NCBI GenBank assembly: GCA_014237365.1
Contig: JABZFQ010000023.1
Span: 1-33,675, forward strand
DNA length: 33,675 nucleotides
Origin: Desulfobacteraceae bacterium
Lineage (GTDB): Bacteria; Desulfobacterota; Desulfobacteria; Desulfobacterales; ETH-SRB1
Reading direction: 5' to 3'
The position numbers were made by a program, and so were the translations under genes. Positions 17,568-25,075 of the stretch are shown here, one piece after another; positions within the stretch are counted from its first letter, which is position 1, and every line of letters starts with the position of its first letter. The notes under the pieces were generated by a model. It ran no database searches, had not been told where the DNA came from, and worked only from the letters and a program-made list of their open reading frames with translations.

Positions 17568-19802
17568 GTGTTGAAAACAAAAAGATATTATAAAGTAAAA
17601 TACTTTAATACAAGAAGAGCTATAGGCATTTTAGGCGCTCTCATCATTGTGCTTCTTATGGTAGCTGTATATTATGGACTGACCAGCGCCAGGCATATGA
17701 AAGAGATTATTTGTGAGGATTTTAATCAGCAGCAACTGGTATTAGCCAGGTATGCTGCCGCCAGCATGGAACATAGCCTGGATTATATTCAGCGTGAGCT
17801 GTCACTTTTAAACCTTTCTCCTTCAATTCAATATCTTGAAAATGTTTCATGGGCACGGCGGACCAATATAACTTTATCTGCTGTTAAGCATGAAGGAGTA
17901 TTTGAAATAAAACTCATACCTCAAAGTGGAAAGACAGCGCATATTGTCGATAATAGAGGGGCATCCCTTGTTATTCAAGGTGATTTTACAAATACGGATT
18001 ATTTTAAATGGGCACTCAGGAAAGAAAATAAAAATAGAATTTATTGGTCTGAAATCAAGAGAACGAGTCCCCAGCATCCTGACAAACTTGTCATGTATTT
18101 GGCTACTCCTACTTATGAAGAATCAGTTGACGAGGCGCATCCAGTAGCTACAGGATGTCTTGCCGGAGTACTTATATTTAGTCTTGACATAACTTATTTG
18201 GTTAAAAAGGCTACTCAAGACATAATAATGGGTAAAACAGGATATGCATGGGTTATAGATAAAAACGGCAAGTTCATCCATCATCCACAAAGAGACTTTA
18301 TCGGAGAGGATGCATTTAAAATTCGTGGGATGAAAAAGCCCAAAATATCTTTTGCCAAAATTAATATGATTCAAAAAGAAAGAATGCTTAAAGGCAAGGA
18401 AGGCACAGGTCAGTATAGCTCCGGATGGCACCGTGGAATAGAAATTGAAATGGAAAAATTAATTGCATACGCGCCTGTTTATCATCACGGTGAGTGGTCC
18501 TGGTCTGTAGCTGTAGTATCACCAATGAGCGATGTTGAGGGTGTTATTCATTCAGTATATATACGCCAGTTTTATATCCAGGGAACTATAGTCCTGGCCA
18601 TTATTCTGGGCTGCATGTTTGTGATCGGCTTTGAGAGACGTTGGACCTATGCCCTGGAAGAAGAGGTAAGGGAAAAAACAAAAAGCCTGGCGAAGTTTTT
18701 AGAAAAGCTTAAAAAATCGGAAGAGAAATACAAGACTCTTGTCGAAAGCGCGCAGGACTTGATATTTACGGTTGATGAAAACGGAAAGCTTCTATCTATG
18801 AATAAGTGCTCGGCAATTTTTTTTAAGGACACCCCGGATAATTTAACAGGAAAAAATATATATGATCTTTTTACTGAAGAGAGTGCAAAATTAGAGATGG
18901 GTTTTATTGAACAGGTGTTCAAAACCGGAAAAAATATAAATGTTAAACATCCTGTTAAAGTTGATAATCTCGATTATTGGTTTTCCAGCAACTTTGTTCC
19001 CCTTATGGATGAATCCGGGAGAGTTTATGCCTCTCTGGGTATTTCAAGGGATATTACAGAACGTAAAAAACTGGAGGAAGAACAGATATATAATACAGAG
19101 AAATTGGCTTCACTTGGAAAACAGACTGCCGGTGTTGTCCATGAACTCAATCAGCCCATAGCGATAATTTTAGGTTTTGCAGATATTCTTTTGGAAAAAA
19201 TAGAGCCCGGCAAGAATCATGAGATTCTTGAAACAATAGAAAGACAGGCTCAAAATTGCAAAAAAATTGTAGAGAACGTTCTAGGCTTTGCCAGACATCC
19301 GGATAAAATCGAATATTCATCAAATGTAAACGAAAGCCTTGCAAGAGTGCTTTCCGTGGTTGAGAATATTCTGGTTACAGAAAAGATAACTTTAGAAAAG
19401 AATATCGCTAAAGATCTGCCTGCTGTTAGAGGAGATTCAGGCCATCTGCAACAGGTTTTCATGAATTTGATCACCAATGCTGCTGCTGCTATGAGAGGGG
19501 GAGGTGTTTTAACTGTTTCTACCAGATTAAATTCCTCCGGCAATAAGGTGGAAATTATTTTTAAAGATACAGGACACGGTATTAAAAAAGAATACAGAGA
19601 CAAAATACTTGATGCCTTTTTTACAACAAAAAAGAGAGGGGATGGCACCGGCCTGGGGCTTTCGGTCAGTTATGGCATTGTAACCAGGTATGGTGGAGAC
19701 ATAAAGTTTGAAACAGTGTCTGAAGAAGAGGACAGGGAGAAAAAGGGCACGGCTTTTATAGTAACCTTTCCGGTTGTCTCCTCAAAGGAACAGGCTATTT
19801 AA
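17568..19802 (+). CDS. Membrane histidine kinase with periplasmic Cache-type sensor and PAS
   Basis: 744 residues from a GTG with TGAGGA 5 bp upstream. TM1 lies near residues 16-36 and TM2 near 336-355. The ~300-residue periplasmic region between them has a dCache character (ARYAAASMEHSLDYIQ; later GKTGYAWVIDKNGKFIHHP). A cytoplasmic PAS domain spans about 385-495 (DLIFTVDENGKLLSMN). HisKA has VVHELNQP with His525, and the HATPase_c domain has NLITNAAAAM, DTGHGI and DGTGLGL. dCache domains bind small ligands such as carboxylates or amino acids. From residue ~505 to the end the protein is closely similar to the preceding kinase, which implies duplication. It lies 39 bp after that gene. Confidence 0.92.
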   Translation: MLKTKRYYKVKYFNTRRAIGILGALIIVLLMVAVYYGLTSARHMKEIICEDFNQQQLVLARYAAASMEHSLDYIQRELSLLNLSPSIQYLENVSWARRTNITLSAVKHEGVFEIKLIPQSGKTAHIVDNRGASLVIQGDFTNTDYFKWALRKENKNRIYWSEIKRTSPQHPDKLVMYLATPTYEESVDEAHPVATGCLAGVLIFSLDITYLVKKATQDIIMGKTGYAWVIDKNGKFIHHPQRDFIGEDAFKIRGMKKPKISFAKINMIQKERMLKGKEGTGQYSSGWHRGIEIEMEKLIAYAPVYHHGEWSWSVAVVSPMSDVEGVIHSVYIRQFYIQGTIVLAIILGCMFVIGFERRWTYALEEEVREKTKSLAKFLEKLKKSEEKYKTLVESAQDLIFTVDENGKLLSMNKCSAIFFKDTPDNLTGKNIYDLFTEESAKLEMGFIEQVFKTGKNINVKHPVKVDNLDYWFSSNFVPLMDESGRVYASLGISRDITERKKLEEEQIYNTEKLASLGKQTAGVVHELNQPIAIILGFADILLEKIEPGKNHEILETIERQAQNCKKIVENVLGFARHPDKIEYSSNVNESLARVLSVVENILVTEKITLEKNIAKDLPAVRGDSGHLQQVFMNLITNAAAAMRGGGVLTVSTRLNSSGNKVEIIFKDTGHGIKKEYRDKILDAFFTTKKRGDGTGLGLSVSYGIVTRYGGDIKFETVSEEEDREKKGTAFIVTFPVVSSKEQAI

Positions 19803-19876
19803 TAGTATAGGAATTTCCATTAATCTGATAAGCTTAACAGCTCGCCCGAAGGGTGCTAATTCAAAAAGGAGGTATG

Positions 19877-20284
19877 ATGGGTGCAAATATTTTAGTTGTG
19901 GATGATGAGCTGGATATGCTTGCTCTTCTTGCCATGATTATTTCAGAAAAGACAGAACACAAAGTAACGACTACCAATAATCCTTTGGAGGTAGTTCAAT
20001 TTGTAAAAGAAAGAGAATATGATCTAATTATAAGTGACTTAAAAATGCCAGGTATGGATGGCTTAGAACTTATTGTTGAGATAAGAAAGATAGATCAATA
20101 TATCCCTATATTAGTTATTACGGCTTATGGTTCTAATGAGTCCGCGGAAAATGCAATAAACAAAGGAGCCTATGATTATATTACAAAACCATTTCGTAAA
20201 GAACAGATATTAATTGCAATTGATAGAGCCCTGGAATGGAAGAATATGAGAAAGGAAATTAGAGAGCTAAAGGAGAAGAAGTAA
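19877..20284 (+). CDS. Receiver-only response regulator (CheY-like)
   Basis: 135 residues, consisting of one REC domain with VVDDE at the start, the phospho-acceptor aspartate in IISDLKMPGMDG, the T/S switch in ITAYGS and the conserved lysine in YITKPF. There is no DNA-binding output domain. AAAGGAGG lies directly upstream; spacing favours the ATG at 19877 over 19874, and the open frame back to 19853 is not needed. It is the last gene of the operon, after two kinases, so it is probably their shared phospho-acceptor. It could signal by protein contact, for example to the transporter, the PEP-synthase-like protein or the activator (inference). Confidence 0.9.
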   Translation: MGANILVVDDELDMLALLAMIISEKTEHKVTTTNNPLEVVQFVKEREYDLIISDLKMPGMDGLELIVEIRKIDQYIPILVITAYGSNESAENAINKGAYDYITKPFRKEQILIAIDRALEWKNMRKEIRELKEKK

Positions 20285-20438
20285 TACTACTCAGGTGGAT
20301 AGGCTGAAGGCTGTTAGGAAAAAACACATTAAAAGCCATGTTTGATGCAAGAATCAGATATTTCGCCAAAGTACGGCAATCGTGCTCTTCTGACCCCTTC
20401 AGTCTTCAGCCTGAACTACGTGAGTATTTTCAATTCCC

Positions 20439-20474
20439 TAATTGCAGGGTCAACTAGATATGACCCTGCAATTA
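20439..20474. terminator. Bidirectional terminator between response regulator and convergent membrane gene
   Basis: Perfect 14-bp stem TAATTGCAGGGTCA (20439-20452) / TGACCCTGCAATTA (20461-20474) with an 8-base loop. A/T-rich runs lie outside the stem on both sides. An imperfect outer pair (AGGCTGAAGGCTG near 20300, CAGTCTTCAGCCT near 20400) lies between this hairpin and the response regulator. Confidence 0.75.
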
Positions 20475-20499
20475 AAAATTTATATGATGTTAATTGGGC

Positions 20500-21186
20500 T
20501 TAATGCTCCAGCCTCAGTCCCCATCCTTCAAACATGAAAAGAATGGAAAAACCATACCACAGCGTGTAACCCACATAGAAGACCAGAGAAAATATAACAA
20601 TCCCTATCTTATCACCAATGTTTTGGGGCTCGATTTTATAGTAGTTATAGGAAGTTTCAACAACCTTCTTTATAACCGATGCAACTACTTTGGCTTCTTT
20701 GAACAACTTCTGCTTTTTTAGATCCTTATCTGCTGCCTTTAAAGCCTTGTGCCAGTTATAAAGAACCTGCCTCTCATTATAACCATATTTGTTTGAGACC
20801 GTTGTTCCGTCATTATTATACATGTTGTCTGAATCTTTCAGACAATTTGCAAGCATATTGCCAAGATCGCCGGATACATTAAGCTGAGCACCTGATACTT
20901 CTGCTGTTGCTTCGGCCTCCGTAAACAGAGCTGCTGTCTGTTGTGCCTGGTTTTCGTCCGCCATTTTTAGAGTCATGTTTACATTATTTCCTACAAACGT
21001 GTCTGTTTCTTCCTTTACCTTGGGGATATAATAGGCCGAGCCTTTTGATATGGAGTTATACAGATCATCCAGATATTCCATGCCGTTCTGGCCATTAAAA
21101 ACAGGTGAAAATATTATAAAAAGAACAACAAAAAACCCTACAAATAATGCAAAACCACCGTAAAATTCCTTTTTATTGGCAATCAT
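20500..21186 (-). CDS. Two-TM protein of unknown function, downstream of TauE/SafE
   Basis: 228 residues; family not recognised. A hydrophobic segment near residues 9-29 and another near 193-218 enclose about 160 polar residues, probably extracytoplasmic. GAGGAGG lies 9 bp before the ATG. The gene starts 2 bp after the permease stop, so translation is probably coupled. The central part has a run of small residues (ATAEVSGAQLNVSGDLGNML) and no cysteine pair or catalytic motif that I can name. The tight coupling suggests an accessory subunit of the TauE-type permease (inference). Confidence 0.8.
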   Translation of the reverse strand: MIANKKEFYGGFALFVGFFVVLFIIFSPVFNGQNGMEYLDDLYNSISKGSAYYIPKVKEETDTFVGNNVNMTLKMADENQAQQTAALFTEAEATAEVSGAQLNVSGDLGNMLANCLKDSDNMYNNDGTTVSNKYGYNERQVLYNWHKALKAADKDLKKQKLFKEAKVVASVIKKVVETSYNYYKIEPQNIGDKIGIVIFSLVFYVGYTLWYGFSILFMFEGWGLRLEH

Positions 21187-21188
21187 GA

Positions 21189-22475
21189 TTACACCTCCTC
21201 TCCCTTAAGTTTTGGAATGTTGGTCAGAAACGTTCCAATTACCCAGACAGAAAACGCTCCTATGACAATGAAAAATGCCCACACACCTATGCTTTCAAGA
21301 AAGCCGGCGGTTCCCGGATCAATTTTAATGACATCCATTGCTCCCAGCTTAGCCGGCAAAGCAAAGATACGATTAACAAAACCAGCCAAAACTGCCATTG
21401 CATAAAAGCCGCGGATTGTGATGCCCGGAACAACTTTGGTAACCAATGCACCGATCTGAATACCCAGCAGTGATCCAAGGAGCATGCCCATGGCAAGCGT
21501 ATAGAAGATAAAGCCGTAAATAGCATACTGGCTTATTGAGGCATAACCTGCTGTAAAAACAATCTGGAAAATATCGGTTCCAACCGTTGTCATAGAGGAA
21601 ACACCTAAGACATAAACAAATATGGGGAAAGTCAGAAAGCCGCCGCCAACGCCCATAATTCCTGCTGCAAGTCCGACAAGCGCACCGCTAGCTACTAAAA
21701 ATACCCATGAGATACTCCGCCCCCCCGGCACAAGGTCAAAATCAAATTTAACCAAAGGAGGTATTTTAAGAGCCTGGAGTTTTTGAGGAAGACCGCCCAT
21801 GTCGGCTCCTTCGCTTTTTCCGCCATGTGCACCCTCATCTGCTGCACTAGGGGCCTTTCTGGCCTTAAGAAAGTCTAACAAAGAATAAATACCCAGAAAA
21901 CCCAGCATAAGTGAATAAACAGTTGTGATAAAGGCATCGCTCAAAACCGGGTTGATCTCGTAAAGCACGCGGTTAAGTACTCCGCCGGCAGTTGCGCCTA
22001 CGATAGCGCCTATCAGAAAGACTATGGCTAAAGGTACTGAAACATTTCCTAATTTTCTGTGAATTACGCTTCCCATTATTGCTTTGGCAAAGATGTGAAA
22101 GAGGTCGGTACCAACGGCCAGGATACCCTTGATTCCTGCGCTCATCAGGGCTGGAGCGATGATAAAACCGCCACCAGCACCAATACAGCCGGTAATCAGG
22201 CCGGCGCCCATACCGATAAGAATTGATACTATAAAAATACCTGTACTGTAAAAGGCAGGGCTGTATGCTTTTTTGCCTCCAAGCAGTTCGGGAAGAGCGC
22301 TGCCCACCTGATCAGCAAATGCAATAGTTCCCAATATAACAGGGATGGTAAGCAAACCCAGTATAATAAGCCGCTTTCTGTCGCCAAGTATTGTATTGGA
22401 AACATTAAGCTCCCATTTTGCATGGGCTCTAGCGCCCATCATCATAAAACTGCCCAAATGTTTAAAGAAACTCAT
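21189..22475 (-). CDS. TauE/SafE-family permease
   Basis: 428 residues with about eight or nine membrane segments. The duplicated family motif is visible: GCIGAGGGFIIAPALMSAGI near 100-120 and GIMGVGGGFLTFPIFVYVLG near 270-290, each followed by VGTDLFHI or VGTDIFQI. The N-terminus has an added cytoplasmic stretch (about 35 residues) before TM1. A central soluble loop is rich in Gly/Ala/Lys. AAAGGAG lies 9 bp before the ATG. The family moves sulfite, sulfonates or other organosulfur or organic anions; direction and substrate are not readable here. In a sulfate reducer a role with sulfur anions is plausible. Confidence 0.9.
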   Translation of the reverse strand: MSFFKHLGSFMMMGARAHAKWELNVSNTILGDRKRLIILGLLTIPVILGTIAFADQVGSALPELLGGKKAYSPAFYSTGIFIVSILIGMGAGLITGCIGAGGGFIIAPALMSAGIKGILAVGTDLFHIFAKAIMGSVIHRKLGNVSVPLAIVFLIGAIVGATAGGVLNRVLYEINPVLSDAFITTVYSLMLGFLGIYSLLDFLKARKAPSAADEGAHGGKSEGADMGGLPQKLQALKIPPLVKFDFDLVPGGRSISWVFLVASGALVGLAAGIMGVGGGFLTFPIFVYVLGVSSMTTVGTDIFQIVFTAGYASISQYAIYGFIFYTLAMGMLLGSLLGIQIGALVTKVVPGITIRGFYAMAVLAGFVNRIFALPAKLGAMDVIKIDPGTAGFLESIGVWAFFIVIGAFSVWVIGTFLTNIPKLKGEEV

Positions 22476-22510
22476 AATAATATTTCTCCTTTTCCTCTGG
22501 TTTTATTTTA

Positions 22511-22531
22511 TGTACATTTTTTTTATGTACA
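22511..22531 (-). promoter_or_regulatory. Paired TGTACA sites upstream of the permease gene
   Basis: Two TGTACA palindromes (22511-22516 and 22526-22531), each preceded by TTTA, are 15 bp apart, 36-56 bp before the permease start. They could be an operator; no clear -35/-10 pair was found. Weak call in T-rich DNA. Confidence 0.3.
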
Positions 22532-22598
22532 GAATGACTATCCACAGTATAGCTGTCTTATTTTATCCCCTCCCTTCTTTATTGCACCCTTATTGCTC

Positions 22599-22704
22599 TA
22601 TAAACTTTCAGATAAATAATTTCACTGCGTTATCAGTCGTCGACGTATAACTAGTACGCCTTCCTCCTTCTAGCCTTGTGAAATTAATTATCTGAAAGTC
22701 TATA
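22599..22704. repeat. 106-bp palindromic element with 27-bp terminal inverted repeats
   Basis: The left arm TATAAACTTTCAGATAAATA... (22599-22625) and right arm ...TTATCTGAAAGTCTATA (22678-22704) match at 25 of 27 positions. The core contains GTCGTCGACGTATAACTAGT. It overlaps the stop codon of the CBS gene at 22700 and could act as its terminator. It is unrelated in sequence to the 183-bp family. Confidence 0.8.
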
Positions 22705-22969
22705 TAATAATTTTACGTCCCTGTCTGATAATAATTTTTGCTGCTTTTTTTTTCAAATCGCCTTCTAATCCAATTACTTTAAGAGCGTCATCCAATTTTA
22801 TCATACCAACAATTTTATCTTTACTCGCCACAGCAATACGGTTGAGATCATTTTTAAGCATGACTTCAATCGCATCTGTAATCTTATCATCTACAGAAAC
22901 AGATGATTTTTTAGAAAGATTCGGATCCATAAGAAGAGTAATTTCTTTAACTGTTAGTTTTTCCATCAT
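22700..22969 (-). CDS. Small single-CBS-domain protein
   Basis: 89 residues: one CBS unit (SSVSVDDKITDAIEVMLKNDLNRIAVASKD..., then KIVGMIKLDDALKVI) and a basic tail ending GRKIII. Its form resembles the C-terminal half of the CBS-pair proteins at 9191, 12578 and 13137. A single CBS unit normally dimerises to form one nucleotide site. AGGA lies before two adjacent ATGs (22969 and 22966); the second has better spacing. It precedes the TauE/SafE gene on the same strand with a 224-bp gap holding a palindromic element, so it may be a regulator of that permease (inference). Confidence 0.75.
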   Translation of the reverse strand: MMEKLTVKEITLLMDPNLSKKSSVSVDDKITDAIEVMLKNDLNRIAVASKDKIVGMIKLDDALKVIGLEGDLKKKAAKIIIRQGRKIII

Positions 22970-22987
22970 ATTCCTGTTTTGAATTTA

Positions 22988-23146
22988 TACCTCGGAAGGT
23001 TATAAATTGCGATTTTTGCGGTGAGCAATGAGCATCAAGAGCAAGGCGCGAAGGTGCCCAATAGCAAGAGCTATTTCAAGCCTGAGCAACACAGCTATTG
23101 ATGTTCATGGCCAGCGAAAAATCGCAATTTATGGCCTTTCGAGGTA
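22988..23146. repeat. 159-bp palindromic element with ~32-bp terminal inverted repeats
   Basis: The left arm begins TACCTCGGAAGGTTATAAAT (22988) and the right arm ends TTTATGGCCTTTCGAGGTA (23146). Apart from a few mismatches they are complementary over about 32 bp, including the shared AAATTGCGATTTTT. The core is GC-richer than its surroundings. It ends 19 bp from the CBS gene start, where that gene's promoter would be expected. A third repeat family, seen once here. Confidence 0.8.
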
Positions 23147-23408
23147 AAATTACACATAGTGAGATATGAGAAGATATTAAAGCAATACAGATGCCAAAAA
23201 AACAGCTAAGATGAATAAATTTTAATTGCTTGTAATAATTGTTAATTACTTATTAATTTCAAAAATTGTGTTCGGATTTTAATTTTTTTGTAAACTATTA
23301 GATTACAGTAATTGGTGTACAGGGATGAAGATTTGACAGATAGATTATGAAATATCAATAAGTTAGGATGGTGAAATAATTAGTTTACATCTGGATAATA
23401 GCAGAGCT
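23147..23408. other. AT-rich gene-free stretch between lysC and the CBS gene
   Basis: No open frame or RNA gene recognised. A degenerate 20-bp direct repeat stands at 23222-23261 (TTAATTGCTTGTAATAATTG, then TTAATTACTTATTAATTTC). It could hold the minus-strand promoter of the CBS/TauE operon, but I cannot pick one with confidence. Confidence 0.5.
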
Positions 23409-24626
23409 TCACTCTTTATCCAATCCAAAAGCTGAGTGAAGGACACGAACCGCCAGTTCCGCGTACTTTTCTTCAACTACACAAGATATCCTGATTTCTG
23501 AAGTGCTTATCAGTCTGATATTAATATTTTCATGGGAAAGAGTAGAAAACATTTTTGCGGCAACTCCAGAGTGACTCTTCATACCAACACCGGTAACAGA
23601 TATCTTTGCGATATTTTCGGCTGACAACACCTCTTCTGCTTTAATTTCTTCAGCTACTTTTTCCGATATTTCAAGTGCTCTATTGTAATCAGTTTTTGCA
23701 ACCGTGAAGGTAAGGTCGGTCAGACCTCCTGCACGAGTATTTTGAATTATCATGTCAACAAGAATGCCTGACTCTGCAAGGGGAGAAAAAATTTTTGCTG
23801 CGATACCCGGCTGATCGGGAACTTTTTTCAGGGTTATACGTGCTTCATTTTTATTACAGGTTATGCCTGATACTACAAGATGTTCCATCTCAGAATTTTC
23901 ATTAACAACCATAGTTCCCTCCTCCTCACTGAAAGATGATCTAACATGCACTGGGACGTTATATTTTTTTGCAAATTCAACCGAACGAATCTGCAAGACT
24001 TTGGCTCCAAGGCTCGACATCTCCAGCATTTCATCATAGGATATTTTGTCGAGCTTTCTTGCTTTTTTGCAAATATTTGGATCAGCAGTATAAATTCCGT
24101 CAACATCAGTATAAATTTCACATATATCAGCTTTTATTGCTGTGGCTATTGCTACAGCAGATGTATCTGAGCCTCCGCGTCCAAGAGTCGTGATGTTTCC
24201 ATCAGGGTCGCAACCCTGGAATCCAGCAACAACCACTATGTTATTTTTTTTAATAAGTTTTTTTATACGGCCGGCTCCTATGTCAACAATACGCGCACTA
24301 CCAAAATTGCGGTTAGTTAAAACTTCTGCCTGATATCCCAGCAATGATTCTGCAGGGTAGTTCATTGATTTTAATGTTATGGATAGAAGGGCTGCGGTTG
24401 TCTGCTCTCCTGTGGCCAGCAGAACATCAAGCTCACGCCTTTCGGGAGAGCCGGTAATCCGGCCGGCCATATTGAGAAGACCGTCTGTGACACCAGCCAT
24501 TGCCGAAAGGACTACAACTACATTATTTCCCTTATCAAAGGTTTTTGCAACTCGTTTTGCAACATCGCGTATTCGCTCAAGATCAGCTACAGAAGTGCCG
24601 CCGTATTTTTGAACAATTAATCCCAT
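23409..24626 (-). CDS. lysC: Aspartate kinase
   Basis: Phosphorylates aspartate in the first step of lysine, threonine and methionine (and diaminopimelate) synthesis. The 405 residues match the LysC alpha type. The kinase domain has VQKYGGTSVADLERI at the start, GRGGSDTSAVAIA near 150-162 and TDVDGIYTADPNI near 173-185. Two C-terminal ACT domains (VPDQPGIAAKIFSPLAESGI near 269-288; VTGVGMKSHSGVAAKMF near 345-361) indicate feedback control by lysine or threonine. The ATG overlaps the end of tsaE by 10 bp, so it is the last gene of the nnr-tsaE-lysC unit. Confidence 0.96.
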   Translation of the reverse strand: MGLIVQKYGGTSVADLERIRDVAKRVAKTFDKGNNVVVVLSAMAGVTDGLLNMAGRITGSPERRELDVLLATGEQTTAALLSITLKSMNYPAESLLGYQAEVLTNRNFGSARIVDIGAGRIKKLIKKNNIVVVAGFQGCDPDGNITTLGRGGSDTSAVAIATAIKADICEIYTDVDGIYTADPNICKKARKLDKISYDEMLEMSSLGAKVLQIRSVEFAKKYNVPVHVRSSFSEEEGTMVVNENSEMEHLVVSGITCNKNEARITLKKVPDQPGIAAKIFSPLAESGILVDMIIQNTRAGGLTDLTFTVAKTDYNRALEISEKVAEEIKAEEVLSAENIAKISVTGVGMKSHSGVAAKMFSTLSHENINIRLISTSEIRISCVVEEKYAELAVRVLHSAFGLDKE

Positions 24627-25075
24627 GTTTTCTCCCTCAGCCCATGCGCAGCTATACTGATTTTTCGTGATTCATTATTCAATATATCTATATGAATTGC
24701 CAAATATTCCAGAAGAAGATTTTTCGGAAGTTTATCTGCCCATTCGATAGCTATAATTCCGTCACTGCGGAGTATTTCGTAAAGCCCGATATCATCAAAA
24801 TCAGCATAATTTTCTATGCGATAAAGGTCAACATGAAATAAATGATATCGACCGGGATATTCGTTTATCAAAGTGTAGGTTGGGCTTGTTATATAATAAT
24901 TATCCGGGACATCAAGACCTTTAGCTAAACCTTGAACAAATGTAGTTTTTCCGCTTCCAAGGTCGCCGGTTAAGGCCAAAACAGTTCCCGGATCAAGGTG
25001 TTTTCCTGTTTTTTCCCCAAGAGCCCGAGTTTCATCAAGAAAATTGGTTATTATTTGGACTTGTTTGTTAATCAT
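24617..25075 (-). CDS. tsaE: tRNA threonylcarbamoyladenosine biosynthesis ATPase TsaE
   Basis: ATPase partner of TsaB/TsaD in making t6A37 of ANN-decoding tRNAs. The 152 residues are of normal size. Walker A is LTGDLGSGKTTFVQGLAKGL near 34-53. The family marks TSPTYTLINEY and LFHVDLYRI follow, and GIIAIEWADKLP is the canonical C-terminal motif. It overlaps nnr by 8 bp and lysC by 10 bp, consistent with a tightly coupled operon. Confidence 0.95.
   Translation of the reverse strand: MINKQVQIITNFLDETRALGEKTGKHLDPGTVLALTGDLGSGKTTFVQGLAKGLDVPDNYYITSPTYTLINEYPGRYHLFHVDLYRIENYADFDDIGLYEILRSDGIIAIEWADKLPKNLLLEYLAIHIDILNNESRKISIAAHGLREKTWD

Noticed and set aside
22700-22969. Truncated remnant of a CBS-pair gene
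   Set aside because: The frame is complete with its own ribosome-binding site, and no decayed first half is seen upstream.
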